A stretch of DNA of 64,000 nucleotides from Bacteroidota bacterium (GCA_028288625.1 JAQBNI010000152.1:1-64000), one strand, 5' to 3'; positions 25,894 to 35,825 are shown, numbered from the stretch's first letter. Notes: generated by a model not told the origin, from the letters alone. A program made the numbers and translations.

Positions 25894-26718
25894 ATGTCAA
25901 CTAAAAAATACAATCCGATAACGCCAAGTATGCGATACAGAGTAACGAACTCTTACGCAGAAATCACAACGAATGAGCCTGAGAAATCATTGCTCGTTCC
26001 GAACAGGAGATCTGGCGGACGTAACCAGAAAGGTGAAATGACGATGCGTTATTTAGGCGGAGGTCACAAGCAGCAATATCGTATCATCGATTTCAAAAGA
26101 AATAAATTTGATATTCCTGCTACAGTAAAATCAATTGAATACGATCCGAACCGTTCAGCATTTATTGCACTTGTAGTTTACAAAGACGGCGAAAAGAAAT
26201 ACATCATCTCTCCGGAAGGATTGAAAGTTGGAACGGAGATCATTTCAGGACAAGCTGTACCACCCGAAGTTGGAAATACATTGCCTATCGCAAACATGCC
26301 ATTAGGTTCTGTAATTCATAACATCGAATTGCAGCCTGGAAAAGGAGCATCTATCTGCAGAAGCGCAGGAACATTTGCGCAACTGACAGGCAAGGATGGA
26401 AAATATGCGAATATCAAATTGCCTTCCGGTGAAGCAAGAATGATTTTAGGAACTTGCCTTGCAACAATCGGCACAGTTTCAAATTCAGACCATAACCTGG
26501 TCGTAGGCGGAAAAGCTGGTGTTTCCCGCTGGAAAGGCAGAAGACCGCGTACACGTCCGGTAGCGATGAACCCGGTAGATCACCCGATGGGCGGTGGAGA
26601 AGGAAGAGCATCCGGAGGTCATCCGCGCTCAAGAAAAGGTATCCCTTCAAAAGGATTAAAAACAAGAAATAAGACGAAAGCGTCGAACAAATATATTATC
26701 TCAAAAAGATCAAAATAA
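25894..26718 (+). CDS. rplB: 50S ribosomal protein L2
   Basis: 274 residues. The peptidyl-transferase-proximal [14 protein letters not shown] carries the critical histidine. Binds 23S rRNA and is required for subunit joining. Confidence 0.97.
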   Translation: MSTKKYNPITPSMRYRVTNSYAEITTNEPEKSLLVPNRRSGGRNQKGEMTMRYLGGGHKQQYRIIDFKRNKFDIPATVKSIEYDPNRSAFIALVVYKDGEKKYIISPEGLKVGTEIISGQAVPPEVGNTLPIANMPLGSVIHNIELQPGKGASICRSAGTFAQLTGKDGKYANIKLPSGEARMILGTCLATIGTVSNSDHNLVVGGKAGVSRWKGRRPRTRPVAMNPVDHPMGGGEGRASGGHPRSRKGIPSKGLKTRNKTKASNKYIISKRSK

Positions 26719-26730
26719 TCGGATAAGAGA

Positions 26731-26997
26731 ATGGCAAGAAGTTTAAAAAAAGGTCCTTACATAGCATACCATTTACAAGGTAAGGTAGATGCTATGAACG
26801 CAGGCAACAAAAAATCAGTGATCAAAACATGGTCAAGAGCATCAATGATCACACCTGATTTTGTGGGTCATACATTCGCAGTGCACAACGGAAATAAATT
26901 TATCCCGGTGTACATCACGGAAAATATGGTAGGACATAAATTAGGTGAATTTTCTCCGACCAGGCAATTTAAAGGACATTCAGGAAACAGAAAATAA
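26731..26997 (+). CDS. rpsS: 30S ribosomal protein S19
   Basis: 88 residues ([40 protein letters not shown]). Head protein contacting S13 and the inter-subunit bridge. Twelve nt after rplB. Confidence 0.96.
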   Translation: MARSLKKGPYIAYHLQGKVDAMNAGNKKSVIKTWSRASMITPDFVGHTFAVHNGNKFIPVYITENMVGHKLGEFSPTRQFKGHSGNRK

Positions 26998-27005
26998 AAG
27001 TAATC

Positions 27006-27449
27006 ATGGGAGCTAGAAAAAGATTGGTAGCAGAAGCGCGTAAGGAAGCGAAGAAACTCGTTTGCGAAGTGAAAGGAACAGGTGTTCCGACATCTCCGCG
27101 AAAAATGAGATTACTCGCTGACGTGATCAGAGAGAAAGATATATTCGATGCATTGAATATTCTGACATTCTCTACAAAGCACGCCTCTAAAACATTGGAA
27201 AAATTATTGCGCTCTGCAGTTGCAAACTGGGAAACCAAATTTGAAACAAAAGCAGAAGACAGCGAATTATTTATAAAAGCAATTACGATCGACAGCGGTA
27301 GAATGCTGAAGAGATTCCAGCCGGCTCCGCAAGGACGTGCTTACAGGATCCGCAAGCGTTCTAACCATATCACGTTGCAGTTGGCAAGCCGCAATATGGC
27401 AGATGCTGAAGCAGTAGTTGAAGAAGAAGTTGAAAATAACGAAAACTAA
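27006..27449 (+). CDS. rplV: 50S ribosomal protein L22
   Basis: 147 residues. The L22 core TSPRKMRLLADVIREKD and the tunnel hairpin RMLKRFQPAPQGRAYRIRKRSNHITL are present. A short acidic tail (EEEVENNEN) extends beyond the usual end. Macrolide-resistance positions in the hairpin look unremarkable. Confidence 0.96.
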   Translation: MGARKRLVAEARKEAKKLVCEVKGTGVPTSPRKMRLLADVIREKDIFDALNILTFSTKHASKTLEKLLRSAVANWETKFETKAEDSELFIKAITIDSGRMLKRFQPAPQGRAYRIRKRSNHITLQLASRNMADAEAVVEEEVENNEN

Positions 27450-27463
27450 AATAAAAATAATCA

Positions 27464-28291
27464 ATGGGAACAAAGGCTAATCCGATAGCAAATAGGTTGG
27501 GAATCATCAGAGGATGGGATTCTAACTGGTATGGCGGAAAAGATTTTAGCGATAAATTGATTGAAGATCAAAAGATTCGTAAATACTTAAATGCACGTAT
27601 TCAAAAAGGGGGTATCTCTAAAATAGTGATCGAAAGAACACTCAACAGGATCACCATCTCTATCAATACATCGCGTCCGGGCATCATTATCGGAAAAGGT
27701 GGAAACGAAGTTGACCGTATCAAGGAAGAGATCAAGAAGCTGACAAAGAAAGATGTTCAGATCAATATCGTAGAAATTCGCAGACCTGAAGTAGATGCAG
27801 CAATTGTTGGTGAAACAGTTTGCAAGCAACTCGAAGCGCGTGTGAATTTCCGTCGTGCAGTAAAAATGGCGATCGCATCAGCAATGCGTTTAGGAGTAGA
27901 AGGAATTAAAATTAAATGTTCTGGTCGTTTAGGCGGCGCGGAAATGGCAAGAAGCGAAGAATATAAAGAAGGCAGAACGCCTTTGCATACATTCAGAGCA
28001 GATATCGATTACGCATGGAAAGAAGCAGAAACCATTTACGGAAAGATCGGTGTGAAAGTATGGATATGTAAAGGTGAGATCTTAACGAAGAGAGACCTTT
28101 CTCCAAACATAGGAATGGATGAAGCGAACAAGAAAGGCGGACAGGAAAGACGTGGTGATAGAAGAGACGATCGCAGAGGCGGCGGTGGCGGCGACCGAAG
28201 AGGTGGCGGCGGTGGCGGCGACAGAAAGCCAAGAGGTGAAGGCGGCGGCGGCAGAGGCCCGGGCGGACCAGGCGGACCAAGAAAGAAATAA
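27464..28291 (+). CDS. rpsC: 30S ribosomal protein S3 with long Gly/Arg-rich tail
   Basis: 275 residues. The KH domain ([21 protein letters not shown]) and the C-terminal S3 domain ([18 protein letters not shown]) are normal to about residue 225. The remaining 45 or so residues are a low-complexity [14 protein letters not shown]-type tail ending in GGPGGPRKK, reminiscent of RGG RNA-binding tails. The base composition turns strongly GC-rich there (28140-28290). S3 forms the mRNA entry helicase. Confidence 0.96.
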   Translation: MGTKANPIANRLGIIRGWDSNWYGGKDFSDKLIEDQKIRKYLNARIQKGGISKIVIERTLNRITISINTSRPGIIIGKGGNEVDRIKEEIKKLTKKDVQINIVEIRRPEVDAAIVGETVCKQLEARVNFRRAVKMAIASAMRLGVEGIKIKCSGRLGGAEMARSEEYKEGRTPLHTFRADIDYAWKEAETIYGKIGVKVWICKGEILTKRDLSPNIGMDEANKKGGQERRGDRRDDRRGGGGGDRRGGGGGGDRKPRGEGGGGRGPGGPGGPRKK

Positions 28292-28378
28292 AATAATTGT
28301 AAATAAAGATGAAGGAAGAAGATTAGAGTTTAAGAATCTCAAATCCCAAATCTCAAATCCCCAATCAAAATAGGTGTC
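28292..28378 (+). other. rpsC-rplP spacer with degenerate CAAATC repeat
   Basis: 87 nt. From about 28337 to 28370 it reads as degenerate copies of AATC(T/C)CAAATC, ending 9 nt before the rplP ATG. A small GAG/CTC pairing is possible. No promoter match is seen. Confidence 0.5.
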
Positions 28379-28801
28379 ATGTTACAACCGAAAAGAGTAA
28401 AATTCAGAAGAGTTCACAAGATGAAAACCAAGGGCATTGCGTACAAAGGTTCGCAGTTGTCATTCGGTTCATTCGGATTGAAATCATTAGACGAGGCATG
28501 GGTAACGGATCGTCAGATCGAAGCAGCACGTATTGCGCTTACCCGCCACATGAAACGTGAAGGAAAAGTTTGGATCAATATTTTCCCAGACAAGCCGATC
28601 TCCAAGAAACCTGCGGAAGTTCGTATGGGTAAAGGAAAAGGAGCATTGGATCATTGGGTAGCTGTGGTAAAGCCGGGAAGAATTTTGTTCGAAGTAGAAG
28701 GTGTTTCCAAGCAGATCGCGGAAGAATCATTGAAACTGGCGGCACAAAAATTACCTGTATTGACAAAGTTTATTATCCGAAGAGATTACGAAGCTATTTA
28801 A
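28379..28801 (+). CDS. rplP: 50S ribosomal protein L16
   Basis: 140 residues ([62 protein letters not shown]). Binds near the A-site and completes the large subunit. The arginine often hydroxylated in other bacteria falls in the [11 protein letters not shown] stretch. Confidence 0.97.
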   Translation: MLQPKRVKFRRVHKMKTKGIAYKGSQLSFGSFGLKSLDEAWVTDRQIEAARIALTRHMKREGKVWINIFPDKPISKKPAEVRMGKGKGALDHWVAVVKPGRILFEVEGVSKQIAEESLKLAAQKLPVLTKFIIRRDYEAI

Positions 28802-28810
28802 AAAATAAAA

Positions 28811-29020
28811 ATGAAAACAACAGTATATAGCGAAATAGCAGGATGGAGCGACGAAGAATTGAGCAATGAATTATCAGCGTCTTCAATGAAACTGACAAAA
28901 TTGAGATTCAACCACGCCATCACGCCATTGGAAAACACGAATGTGTTAGGTGAAACTAAAAGACACATTGCGCGTATCAAAACAGAATTGAAAAAAAGAC
29001 AATTAACTAAACAAGCATAA
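28811..29020 (+). CDS. rpmC: 50S ribosomal protein L29
   Basis: 69 residues, two-helix L29 ([49 protein letters not shown]-like end). Sits at the tunnel exit beside L23. Confidence 0.93.
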   Translation: MKTTVYSEIAGWSDEELSNELSASSMKLTKLRFNHAITPLENTNVLGETKRHIARIKTELKKRQLTKQA

Positions 29021-29031
29021 ATCAAGTGCAG

Positions 29032-29319
29032 ATGACAACGGAGTTAGAATCAACAGTGGAAACAGCGGACAGGAAACTAAGGAAAACCAGGACAGGCGTG
29101 GTAACATCCAACAAAATGGAAAAAACCATCACCGTATCTGTAGTTCGTAAGCTGAAGCATCCAAAGTATGGTAAGTTCTTAAAGAAGACTAAGAAGTTTC
29201 ATGCACACGATGAAAAAAATGAATGCAGCATCGGCGATACCGTAAGGATTATGGAAACGCGCCCTTTGAGTGCAACGAAGAGATGGAGATTAGTAGAAAT
29301 AGTAGAAAAGGCTAAATAA
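29032..29319 (+). CDS. rpsQ: 30S ribosomal protein S17
   Basis: 95 residues from the ATG at 29032; a GTG two codons upstream (29026) is an alternative start. An N-terminal extension of about 17 residues ([16 protein letters not shown]) precedes the S17 OB fold ([48 protein letters not shown]). Early-binding 30S protein. Confidence 0.94.
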   Translation: MTTELESTVETADRKLRKTRTGVVTSNKMEKTITVSVVRKLKHPKYGKFLKKTKKFHAHDEKNECSIGDTVRIMETRPLSATKRWRLVEIVEKAK

Positions 29320-29320
29320 A

Positions 29321-29689
29321 ATGGTACAACAAGAATCAAGATTAAAAGTTGCTGACAACAGCGGCGCCAAAGAAGTACTCTGTATCAGGGTATTGAAAGG
29401 TACTCGTGCAAGATACGCATCGATCGGAGATAAGATCGTAGTATCAGTGAAGGAAGCAATGCCCGGCGGAAACGTAAAAAAGAAAATGGTTTCTAAAGCA
29501 GTCGTGGTTCGCGTAAAAAAAGAGATCAAGCGCAAGGATGGAACATACATTCGTTTTGACGACAACGCAGTAGTGTTGTTGAATAACCAGGACGAGCCGC
29601 GTGGCACACGTATCTTCGGACCGGTTGCGAGAGAATTGAGAGATAAAGACTTTATGAAAATAATTTCATTAGCACCAGAAGTATTATAA
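29321..29689 (+). CDS. rplN: 50S ribosomal protein L14
   Basis: 122 residues, the usual length ([55 protein letters not shown]). Forms an inter-subunit bridge and is the docking site of the silencing factor RsfS. One nt after rpsQ. Confidence 0.97.
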   Translation: MVQQESRLKVADNSGAKEVLCIRVLKGTRARYASIGDKIVVSVKEAMPGGNVKKKMVSKAVVVRVKKEIKRKDGTYIRFDDNAVVLLNNQDEPRGTRIFGPVARELRDKDFMKIISLAPEVL

Positions 29690-29690
29690 T

Positions 29691-30029
29691 ATGAGCATAG
29701 CAACACAAAAGCGTTTTGCGCCGAAATTAAAAATAAGAAAAGGAGATACTGTGATGGTTATCACGGGAGAGTATCGTGGTAAAAGCGGTAAGGTTCTCGA
29801 AGTATATCCTAAGGACAATAAAGCCTTGGTGCAGGGTATCCGTATCATGTCACGTCATACGAAGCCAAACGCACAGGAGCAAAAAGGCGGCATCATTAAA
29901 AAAGAAGCGCCGATCCATATTTCAAATCTTATGTTGATGGTGGGTGGAAACACAACACGCGTAGGAAGAAAAGTGGAAGAAGGAAAATCAATTAGAATCG
30001 CTAAAACTACAGGGGAGGCTATAAAATAA
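29691..30029 (+). CDS. rplX: 50S ribosomal protein L24
   Basis: 112 residues with a KOW motif ([36 protein letters not shown]) and [13 protein letters not shown]-like THTKP segment. Assembly initiator of the large subunit. Its stop overlaps the rplE ATG by one base. Confidence 0.96.
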   Translation: MSIATQKRFAPKLKIRKGDTVMVITGEYRGKSGKVLEVYPKDNKALVQGIRIMSRHTKPNAQEQKGGIIKKEAPIHISNLMLMVGGNTTRVGRKVEEGKSIRIAKTTGEAIK

Positions 30030-30580
30030 TGAGTTACGTACCTACACTTAAGAAAAAGTATATCGGTGAAGTAGTACCTGCTTTGATGACAAAGTACAGC
30101 TACAAATCCGTTATGCAAGTGCCGAAGATCAGCAAGATCGTAGTCAACCAGGGCGTTGGCGCGGCAGTTGGAGACAAGAAATTAATTGATAACGCTATCG
30201 ATGAAATTTCAAGAATCACAGGACAGAAAGCAGTGTCTACAAAATCCAAGAAAGCGATCTCAAACTTTAAGTTGAGAGAAGATCTGCCGATTGGAGTTCG
30301 TGTAACATTGCGTGGAGAAAGAATGTATGAGTTCCTGGAAAGATTAATGGCAGTTGCATTGCCGCAGGTGCGCGATTTCAAAGGCATCAACGACAAGTCA
30401 TTCGACGGCAGGGGTAATTATACATTAGGTATAACAGAGCACATCATCTTCCCGGAAATCGACATCGATAAAATATCCAAGATCAGCGGAATGGACATTA
30501 CAATTGTCACCACTGCATTGACGGACGATGAAGCGCATTCATTATTAAAAGAAATTGGCTTACCATTTAGAAAAAAATAA
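30029..30580 (+). CDS. rplE: 50S ribosomal protein L5
   Basis: 183 residues ([44 protein letters not shown]). Binds 5S rRNA with L18. Full length and in normal order. Confidence 0.97.
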   Translation: MSYVPTLKKKYIGEVVPALMTKYSYKSVMQVPKISKIVVNQGVGAAVGDKKLIDNAIDEISRITGQKAVSTKSKKAISNFKLREDLPIGVRVTLRGERMYEFLERLMAVALPQVRDFKGINDKSFDGRGNYTLGITEHIIFPEIDIDKISKISGMDITIVTTALTDDEAHSLLKEIGLPFRKK

Positions 30581-30583
30581 AGC

Positions 30584-30853
30584 ATGGCAAAAGAATCAAT
30601 GAAAGCTCGTGACGCAAAGCGTAAGAAATTAATTACGAAGTATAAAGCGAAACGTGAGCAATTAAAAAAAGCAGGCGACTGGACCGCATTGGATAAGCTT
30701 CCGAAAAACGCGTCACCGGTTCGTTACAGGAATAGATGTAAATTGACGGGACGTCCCCGTGGTTATATCGGTTTCTTTGGGTTGTCGAGAATACAATTCA
30801 GAGATTTGGCGAGCTACGGAAAAATTCCGGGCTTAACAAAAGCAAGTTGGTAA
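30584..30853 (+). CDS. rpsN: 30S ribosomal protein S14, zinc-free long form
   Basis: 89 residues, the long form without the two CxxC pairs of zinc-binding S14; only one Cys is present in [15 protein letters not shown]. The C-terminal [25 protein letters not shown] is the usual end. This fits the zinc-free L36 found further along the operon. Confidence 0.96.
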   Translation: MAKESMKARDAKRKKLITKYKAKREQLKKAGDWTALDKLPKNASPVRYRNRCKLTGRPRGYIGFFGLSRIQFRDLASYGKIPGLTKASW

Positions 30854-30942
30854 TAAAATAATTCAAAAATAAAGTGAAGGTGGGAAACTGAACTGATACC
30901 GGTTTAAGTCTCACATCTAAGCGATCTAAACAAAAAAACAAA
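30854..30942 (+). other. rpsN-rpsH spacer with possible hairpin
   Basis: 89 nt. GTGGGA (30880-30885) can pair with TCTCAC (30909-30914) with one G-U pair, extended by AAC/GTT. S8 is a translational regulator of the spc operon in enterobacteria, so a binding site just before rpsH would make sense, but the structure does not obviously match the known S8 site. Weak evidence. Confidence 0.3.
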
Positions 30943-31341
30943 ATGGTTACAGATCCAATAGCAGATTTCTTAACAAGGATCAGAAATGCACAACTCGCCG
31001 GTCACACGATCGTTGACATTCCTGCTTCTAACATGAAGAAAAAACTAACCGAGATTCTACATGAAAACGGTTATATCTTAAAATTCAAATTCGAGGAAGA
31101 CGGTCCCCAGGGAACAATCAAGATTGCATTAAAATACAATCCTGAAACCAAGGAACCTGCCATCCGCGAATTGATCAGGGTATCAAAACCGGGCTTACGC
31201 CGTTATTCGCACGTAGCCGGTATCCCAAGAGTAAAAAACGGATTAGGTCTTGCGATCTTATCTACGTCAAGAGGAATCCTGACAGATAAGCAAGCGAAGA
31301 ACCTGAAAGTAGGTGGAGAAATTATTTGCATAGTATCATAA
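30943..31341 (+). CDS. rpsH: 30S ribosomal protein S8
   Basis: 132 residues ([51 protein letters not shown]). Central-domain primary binding protein. Complete and of normal length. Confidence 0.97.
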   Translation: MVTDPIADFLTRIRNAQLAGHTIVDIPASNMKKKLTEILHENGYILKFKFEEDGPQGTIKIALKYNPETKEPAIRELIRVSKPGLRRYSHVAGIPRVKNGLGLAILSTSRGILTDKQAKNLKVGGEIICIVS

Positions 31342-31351
31342 ATTATCACTC

Positions 31352-31909
31352 ATGTCACGCGTAGGAAAATTACCAATAACAATACCGGCAAAAATAGAAG
31401 TGAACGTTGCAGATAATAACGTTGTCACTGTAAAAGGACCGAAAGGAACATTAACGGAAAAAGTTGATAGAGATATCATCGTTAAAGTGGAAGATGGAAA
31501 GATCACACTGGAACGTCCGACTGAACAAAAGCGTCACAAGGCGTTACACGGCTTATACCGTTCGCTGATCCATAACATGGTGATGGGCGTAAGTGAAGGC
31601 TATAAGAAAACACTCGATGTTGTCGGTGTAGGTTTCCGTGCAAGCAACCAGGGACAATTATTAGAATTGTCGATAGGTTTTTCGCATCCGATCTATGTAT
31701 TGCTGCCTTCAGAAATAAAGATCACAACGGCATCTGAAAAAGGTCAGCCGCCACGGATCATTCTGGAAAGTAACGACAAGCAATTGATCGGACAGGTAGC
31801 TGCAAAGATCAGGAGCTTAAGAAAACCTGAGCCGTACAAAGGAAAAGGTATTAAGTATACTGAAGAAATATTGAGAAGGAAGGCAGGAAAATCTGCAGGT
31901 AAAAAATAA
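31352..31909 (+). CDS. rplF: 50S ribosomal protein L6
   Basis: 185 residues with the two L6 domains (MSRVGKLPITIPAKIEVNV; RSLRKPEPYKGKGIKYTEEILRRKAGKSAGKK). Stop is followed 6 nt later by two tandem palindromes. Confidence 0.97.
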   Translation: MSRVGKLPITIPAKIEVNVADNNVVTVKGPKGTLTEKVDRDIIVKVEDGKITLERPTEQKRHKALHGLYRSLIHNMVMGVSEGYKKTLDVVGVGFRASNQGQLLELSIGFSHPIYVLLPSEIKITTASEKGQPPRIILESNDKQLIGQVAAKIRSLRKPEPYKGKGIKYTEEILRRKAGKSAGKK

Positions 31910-31915
31910 CTGTAA

Positions 31916-31935
31916 ATACGCACCGACGTGCGTAT
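31916..31935. repeat. Palindrome ATACGCAC-N4-GTGCGTAT, copy 3 (rplF-rplR)
   Basis: Perfect 8-bp stem, loop CGAC, 6 nt after the rplF stop. Identical to copy 2 over the core and flanks GTAA and CAA. Confidence 0.85.
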
Positions 31936-31952
31936 CAACAAAAACGGGGTAA

Positions 31953-31972
31953 ATACGCACCGACGTGCGTAT
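31953..31972. repeat. Palindrome ATACGCAC-N4-GTGCGTAT, copy 4 (rplF-rplR)
   Basis: Same 20-nt element as copy 3, 17 nt further on, so this spacer carries a tandem pair. It ends 30 nt before the rplR ATG. Confidence 0.85.
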
Positions 31973-32002
31973 CCCTTGATAAAAAAACTAAAAATTATTG
32001 TC

Positions 32003-32344
32003 ATGGCAATAGCGAAATTATCCAGAAGGGAAAAAATAAAATTCAGAATACGCAGGAAACTCAGCGGTACGGAAGCTCGTCCACGTTTATGTATATTCAG
32101 AAGTAACAACGAGATCTATGCGCAGATCATCGACGATGTAGCCAGTAAAACGATCACTTCTGTTTCTTCCCTGAAATCAACAGGCAGCAAAACTGAACGC
32201 GCGAAAGCAGTAGGTGCAGCAATTGCCGCAAAAGCAAAGGAAGCAAATGTTACACATGTAGTGTTTGACAGGAACGGATTTTTATATCACGGCAGGGTGA
32301 AAGCATTAGCAGACGCTGCAAGAGAAAACGGTTTACAATTCTAG
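32003..32344 (+). CDS. rplR: 50S ribosomal protein L18
   Basis: 113 residues from the ATG at 32003 ([22 protein letters not shown]). The frame stays open upstream to 31928, but that part is palindromic spacer and not L18 sequence, so the shorter start is chosen. The 5S rRNA-binding core and the usual [31 protein letters not shown] end are present. Confidence 0.95.
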   Translation: MAIAKLSRREKIKFRIRRKLSGTEARPRLCIFRSNNEIYAQIIDDVASKTITSVSSLKSTGSKTERAKAVGAAIAAKAKEANVTHVVFDRNGFLYHGRVKALADAARENGLQF

Positions 32345-32347
32345 TAG

Positions 32348-32387
32348 ATACGCACAGCGGTGCGTATATTAAAACAGCGGTGCGTAT
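32348..32387. repeat. Palindrome copy 5 plus right half copy (rplR-rpsE)
   Basis: A full element at 32348-32367 with loop AGCG starts 3 nt after the rplR stop. A second right half, AACAGCGGTGCGTAT, follows at 32373-32387 and repeats the loop and right arm. The half copy shows the element can be partly duplicated. Confidence 0.8.
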
Positions 32388-32404
32388 AATAAAAAATAAA
32401 TAAA

Positions 32405-32929
32405 ATGATTCAAAAAGTAAAAGAAACCAAGGTCAGGGCTGCAACGGAACTGGAGTTGAAAGAAAAAGTTGTCGGCATTCAGCGCGTAGCAAAAGTTACA
32501 AAGGGTGGACGAACATTCAGCTTTTCAGCATTAGTGGTTATTGGCGATGGTCACGGAACTGTAGGTCACGGCTTGGGAAAAGCTCGCGAGGTACAGGAAG
32601 CAATTTCAAAAGGTATCGATGATGCCAAGAAGAACCTGGTAAAAGTGCCGATCTTAAAAGGAACAATTCCTCATGATCAGCTCGCAGAGTTCGATGGCGC
32701 GAAAGTGCTCATCAAACCGGCTTCAACCGGAACAGGTGTTATTGCAGGAGGTTCTATGCGTGCAGTTTTAGAAAGTGCAGGCGTTCACGACGTGTTGGCA
32801 AAATCATTAGGTTCTGCAAATCCGCACAACGTTGTTAAGGCAACCATCCGCGCACTTACATTATTAAGAGATCCTTATCGTGTTGCAAAAGACAGGGGAA
32901 TCAAACTTTCAAAAGTATTTAACGGCTAA
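32405..32929 (+). CDS. rpsE: 30S ribosomal protein S5
   Basis: 174 residues ([44 protein letters not shown]). Works in decoding fidelity and mRNA unwinding with S3 and S4. The VTKGGR loop linked to spectinomycin resistance looks wild type. Confidence 0.97.
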   Translation: MIQKVKETKVRAATELELKEKVVGIQRVAKVTKGGRTFSFSALVVIGDGHGTVGHGLGKAREVQEAISKGIDDAKKNLVKVPILKGTIPHDQLAEFDGAKVLIKPASTGTGVIAGGSMRAVLESAGVHDVLAKSLGSANPHNVVKATIRALTLLRDPYRVAKDRGIKLSKVFNG

Positions 32930-32934
32930 TTATT

Positions 32935-33114
32935 ATGGCAAGAATAAAAATTACACAGGTTAAGAGTGCGATCGACAGAAGTCACAGTCAGAAAGGCACC
33001 ATCAAGGCTCTCGGTATCCAAAAGGTAAACAGGAGTGTTGAAAAAGAAGCTACCCCGCAAATATTGGGAATGGTGGCAAAAGTAAAGCATTTGGTAACGG
33101 TAGAAAATATCTAA
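32935..33114 (+). CDS. rpmD: 50S ribosomal protein L30
   Basis: 59 residues (MARIKITQVKSAIDRSHSQKG, then TIKALGIQKVNRSVEKE and QILGMVAKVKHLVTVENI). Typical short bacterial L30, between rpsE and rplO as in other spc operons. Five nt after the rpsE stop and one nt before the rplO ATG. Confidence 0.95.
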   Translation: MARIKITQVKSAIDRSHSQKGTIKALGIQKVNRSVEKEATPQILGMVAKVKHLVTVENI

Positions 33115-33115
33115 A

Positions 33116-33577
33116 ATGAGCATCAGTTTAAATAATTTAAGACCTGCAAAAGGCGCGGTAAAAAACCGCAAGCGAATTGCACGCGGAGAAGGTTCAGGAT
33201 CAGGCGGCACAGCCGGCAGAGGACATAAAGGAGCAAAATCCCGTTCAGGTTATAAATCAAAAAGAGGTTTTGAAGGTGGACAAATGCCGTTACAGCGTCG
33301 TTTGCCTAAGCGTGGTTTTAAAAACCCGGGTAGAGAAGAATTCCGTACGCTGAACTTGTCTGAATTACAGGCACTGGCAGAAAAAAACAACCTGAAAGAT
33401 TTCAACTTCGATACATTCAGAACATTGAAATTGATTAAAGGAAGTGATAAGATAAAAATACTGGGTAACGGAGAATTGAAAGGTGCGTATAATATTACTG
33501 CTCACGCATTCAGTGCAAAAGCAAAAGAAGCGATTGAAAAAAGCAGTGGTACTGCAACAGTTATAGAGATAAAATAA
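33116..33577 (+). CDS. rplO: 50S ribosomal protein L15
   Basis: 153 residues. The glycine-rich N-terminus (RIARGEGSGSGGTAGRGHKGAKSRSG) and FEGGQMPLQRRLPKRGFKN are the L15 core. Late-assembly protein. Confidence 0.96.
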   Translation: MSISLNNLRPAKGAVKNRKRIARGEGSGSGGTAGRGHKGAKSRSGYKSKRGFEGGQMPLQRRLPKRGFKNPGREEFRTLNLSELQALAEKNNLKDFNFDTFRTLKLIKGSDKIKILGNGELKGAYNITAHAFSAKAKEAIEKSSGTATVIEIK

Positions 33578-33682
33578 ATGCTAAAGCCGACTGCAGTTTT
33601 TGTCATACAAAAAGGAATACTGATTAAAGTTCCCTGCGCGCCGAAAAAGGGCCTCCGCAACAACAAAAAAACATACAACTGA
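33578..33682 (+). CDS. Possible 34-residue basic ORF between rplO and secY
   Basis: Reads MLKPTAVFVIQKG, then ILIKVPCAPKKGLRNNKKTYN. The ATG directly follows the rplO stop (TAAATG), and its TGA shares the A with the secY start (TGATG). This exact fit fills the whole 104-nt gap and would couple rplO and secY translation. I know no such conserved protein, and with 40% GC a 34-codon open frame can arise by chance. Confidence 0.35.
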   Translation: MLKPTAVFVIQKGILIKVPCAPKKGLRNNKKTYN

Positions 33683-35013
33683 TGAAACAATTTTTTGAAA
33701 CGCTAAAAAATATCTTCAGTATAGAAGACTTAAGGAAAAGAATATTTCTGACTTTAGGTCTTATTTTTATTTACCGCTTAGGATGTTTCGTAGTATTACC
33801 CGGAGTAGATCCATCAAGGATCTCCAGTGGAAAAGCTGGCGGTTTCGCGCAATTATTTGATTTATTTGCAGGTGGTGCTTTTACAAAAGCATCCGTTTTT
33901 GCATTAGGGATCATGCCTTATATTTCCACGTCAATCGTTATGCAATTATTGACGCTGGCAGTTCCTTATTTCCAGAAATTACAGAAAGAAGGTGAAAGCG
34001 GCAGAAAAAAAATTACACAATACACGAGATACGGAACAGTACTCGTTACAGCTTTACAAGGCTTTGCTTACGTGAAATTCTTATACTCACAGGGAATCGT
34101 TTCTCCTTCCATATCTACAGCATTATTTTCACTATCAACAATGATCATCCTGATTGCAGGTACAGTTTTCGTGATGTGGTTAGGCGAACAGATCCAGGAA
34201 AGAGGATTAGGTAACGGAACATCGCTGATCATCATGTCTAACATTATTTCGCGTTTACCCGGTTCTTTCTGGGCGGAAGCAAAATCAAGAGCAGGCACGG
34301 GAAGCGGCATTCTGATGTTGGTCTTAGAACTTGCAATTCTTGGAGCAGTGATCGTAAGTACGATCATGCTGATCCAGGCGATTCGCAAAGTGCCGTTGAG
34401 CTATGCAAAACAAATGTCAGGCGGAAACAGCGCGTATTCACAGCGCCGTGGGTTTTTACCTTTAAAAGTAAATATCGCGGGTGTGATGCCGATCATTTTC
34501 GCGCAGGCGTTCCTGTTCATTCCGGGTACGATCGCGCAATTGTTTCCTGACAGCGCAGCATCAGGCTTCCTCAGACAAATTACAGATTTTACATCTTTAC
34601 CATATAACGTGATCATGTTCCTCATGGTGGTTTTATTCACCTATTTTTATACGGCGTTGATCATGAACCCTGTTCAAATGGCAGATGATCTTAAAAGAAA
34701 CAACGGCTTTGTTCCGGGCGTAAAACCTGGTTTAAATACAGCAGAATATATCGATACGGTTTTGTCCAGGATCACATTACCGGGCTCTATATTTTTAGGA
34801 TTTATAGCGATCATGCCGTCGTTCGCAAAAATGCTCGGCGTAAACAGCCAGTTTTCCTATTTCTTTGGAGGAACATCGTTGTTGATCCTTGTATCGGTTG
34901 TTTTGGATACGATGCAGCAGATCAATTCACATTTATTAAGCCGTCATTATGATGGTTTGACGAAGTCAGGCGCGAAGATCAGAGGTAGGAATGTGATGTC
35001 AACAGATTATTAA
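33682..35013 (+). CDS. secY: Protein translocase subunit SecY
   Basis: 443 residues with ten predicted membrane segments. It has the plug-proximal LGIMPYISTSIVMQLL and the cytosolic loop EQIQERGLGNGTSLIIMSNI of SecY. Forms the SecYEG channel for export and membrane insertion. Its place after rplO is normal. Confidence 0.97.
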   Translation: MKQFFETLKNIFSIEDLRKRIFLTLGLIFIYRLGCFVVLPGVDPSRISSGKAGGFAQLFDLFAGGAFTKASVFALGIMPYISTSIVMQLLTLAVPYFQKLQKEGESGRKKITQYTRYGTVLVTALQGFAYVKFLYSQGIVSPSISTALFSLSTMIILIAGTVFVMWLGEQIQERGLGNGTSLIIMSNIISRLPGSFWAEAKSRAGTGSGILMLVLELAILGAVIVSTIMLIQAIRKVPLSYAKQMSGGNSAYSQRRGFLPLKVNIAGVMPIIFAQAFLFIPGTIAQLFPDSAASGFLRQITDFTSLPYNVIMFLMVVLFTYFYTALIMNPVQMADDLKRNNGFVPGVKPGLNTAEYIDTVLSRITLPGSIFLGFIAIMPSFAKMLGVNSQFSYFFGGTSLLILVSVVLDTMQQINSHLLSRHYDGLTKSGAKIRGRNVMSTDY

Positions 35014-35024
35014 AATCTCCGGGA

Positions 35025-35825
35025 ATGATACATTATAAAACCCCGGAAGAAATTGAAAAAATACGAAAGAGTTCTTTGTTAGTCAGCCAGACGCACGCGC
35101 TTTTGGTAGAGTATATTAAGCCGGGAGTAAAAACGTCGAAGCTGGATGAGATTGCGGAAGAATTTATCCGCGACAATCACGCAGAGCCAGCATTTAAAGG
35201 CTATCGCGGGTTTCCGGCAACACTTTGTATTTCTATGAACGAACAAGTGGTTCACGGAATTCCGTCGGATCGCGAAGTGAAGGAAGGAGATATTCTCTCG
35301 ATAGATTGCGGTGTTTGCAAGGATGAATATTACGGCGATTCAGCATTTACTTTTCCTATCGGTGATATCCCGGCAGAAGTAAGAAAACTGCTGCGCGTAA
35401 CGTTCAATTCCCTCTATCTCGGCATAGAAAAAGCAGTGGTAGGAAACCGGATCGGCGATGTAAGCTTTGCCATCCAGAAGTATTGTGAGATGGATAATCA
35501 TTACGGCGTTGTTCGCGACCTGATCGGTCACGGAGTGGGAAAACACCTGCATGAAGAGCCGGATGTACCGAATTACGGAAAAAGAGGAAAAGGACCGATG
35601 ATGCAGGAAGGATTGGTGATCGCTATCGAGCCGATGATCAACCTGGGAACATCAGATGTGAGGCATTTATCAGATAAATGGACAGTAATAACGAAGGATG
35701 GAAAACCTTCTGCGCATTTTGAGCATACAATTGCCGTAAAGCGCCAGAAAGCAGACATTTTAAGTGACCATAATTTAATATTCGAGGCTATAAAAAAGTC
35801 GGATTACATTAAGGATTTCAGATAA
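35025..35825 (+). CDS. map: Methionine aminopeptidase, type I
   Basis: 266 residues. Metal ligands are in [18 protein letters not shown] (two Asp), [18 protein letters not shown] (His), AIEPMI (Glu) and HFEHTIAV (Glu). Removes the initiator Met when the next residue is small. It is the short type Ia form without an N-terminal zinc finger. Eleven nt after secY. Confidence 0.96.
   Translation: MIHYKTPEEIEKIRKSSLLVSQTHALLVEYIKPGVKTSKLDEIAEEFIRDNHAEPAFKGYRGFPATLCISMNEQVVHGIPSDREVKEGDILSIDCGVCKDEYYGDSAFTFPIGDIPAEVRKLLRVTFNSLYLGIEKAVVGNRIGDVSFAIQKYCEMDNHYGVVRDLIGHGVGKHLHEEPDVPNYGKRGKGPMMQEGLVIAIEPMINLGTSDVRHLSDKWTVITKDGKPSAHFEHTIAVKRQKADILSDHNLIFEAIKKSDYIKDFR

Noticed and set aside
28140-28291. 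GC-rich end of rpsC as a frameshift or foreign insertion
   Set aside because: The frame continues from a normal S3 into a Gly/Arg tail and ends in a proper stop; low-complexity tails of this kind are plausible coding sequence.
31928-32002. N-terminal extension of rplR
   Set aside because: This part is made of the palindromic spacer copies; L18 homology starts at 32003.
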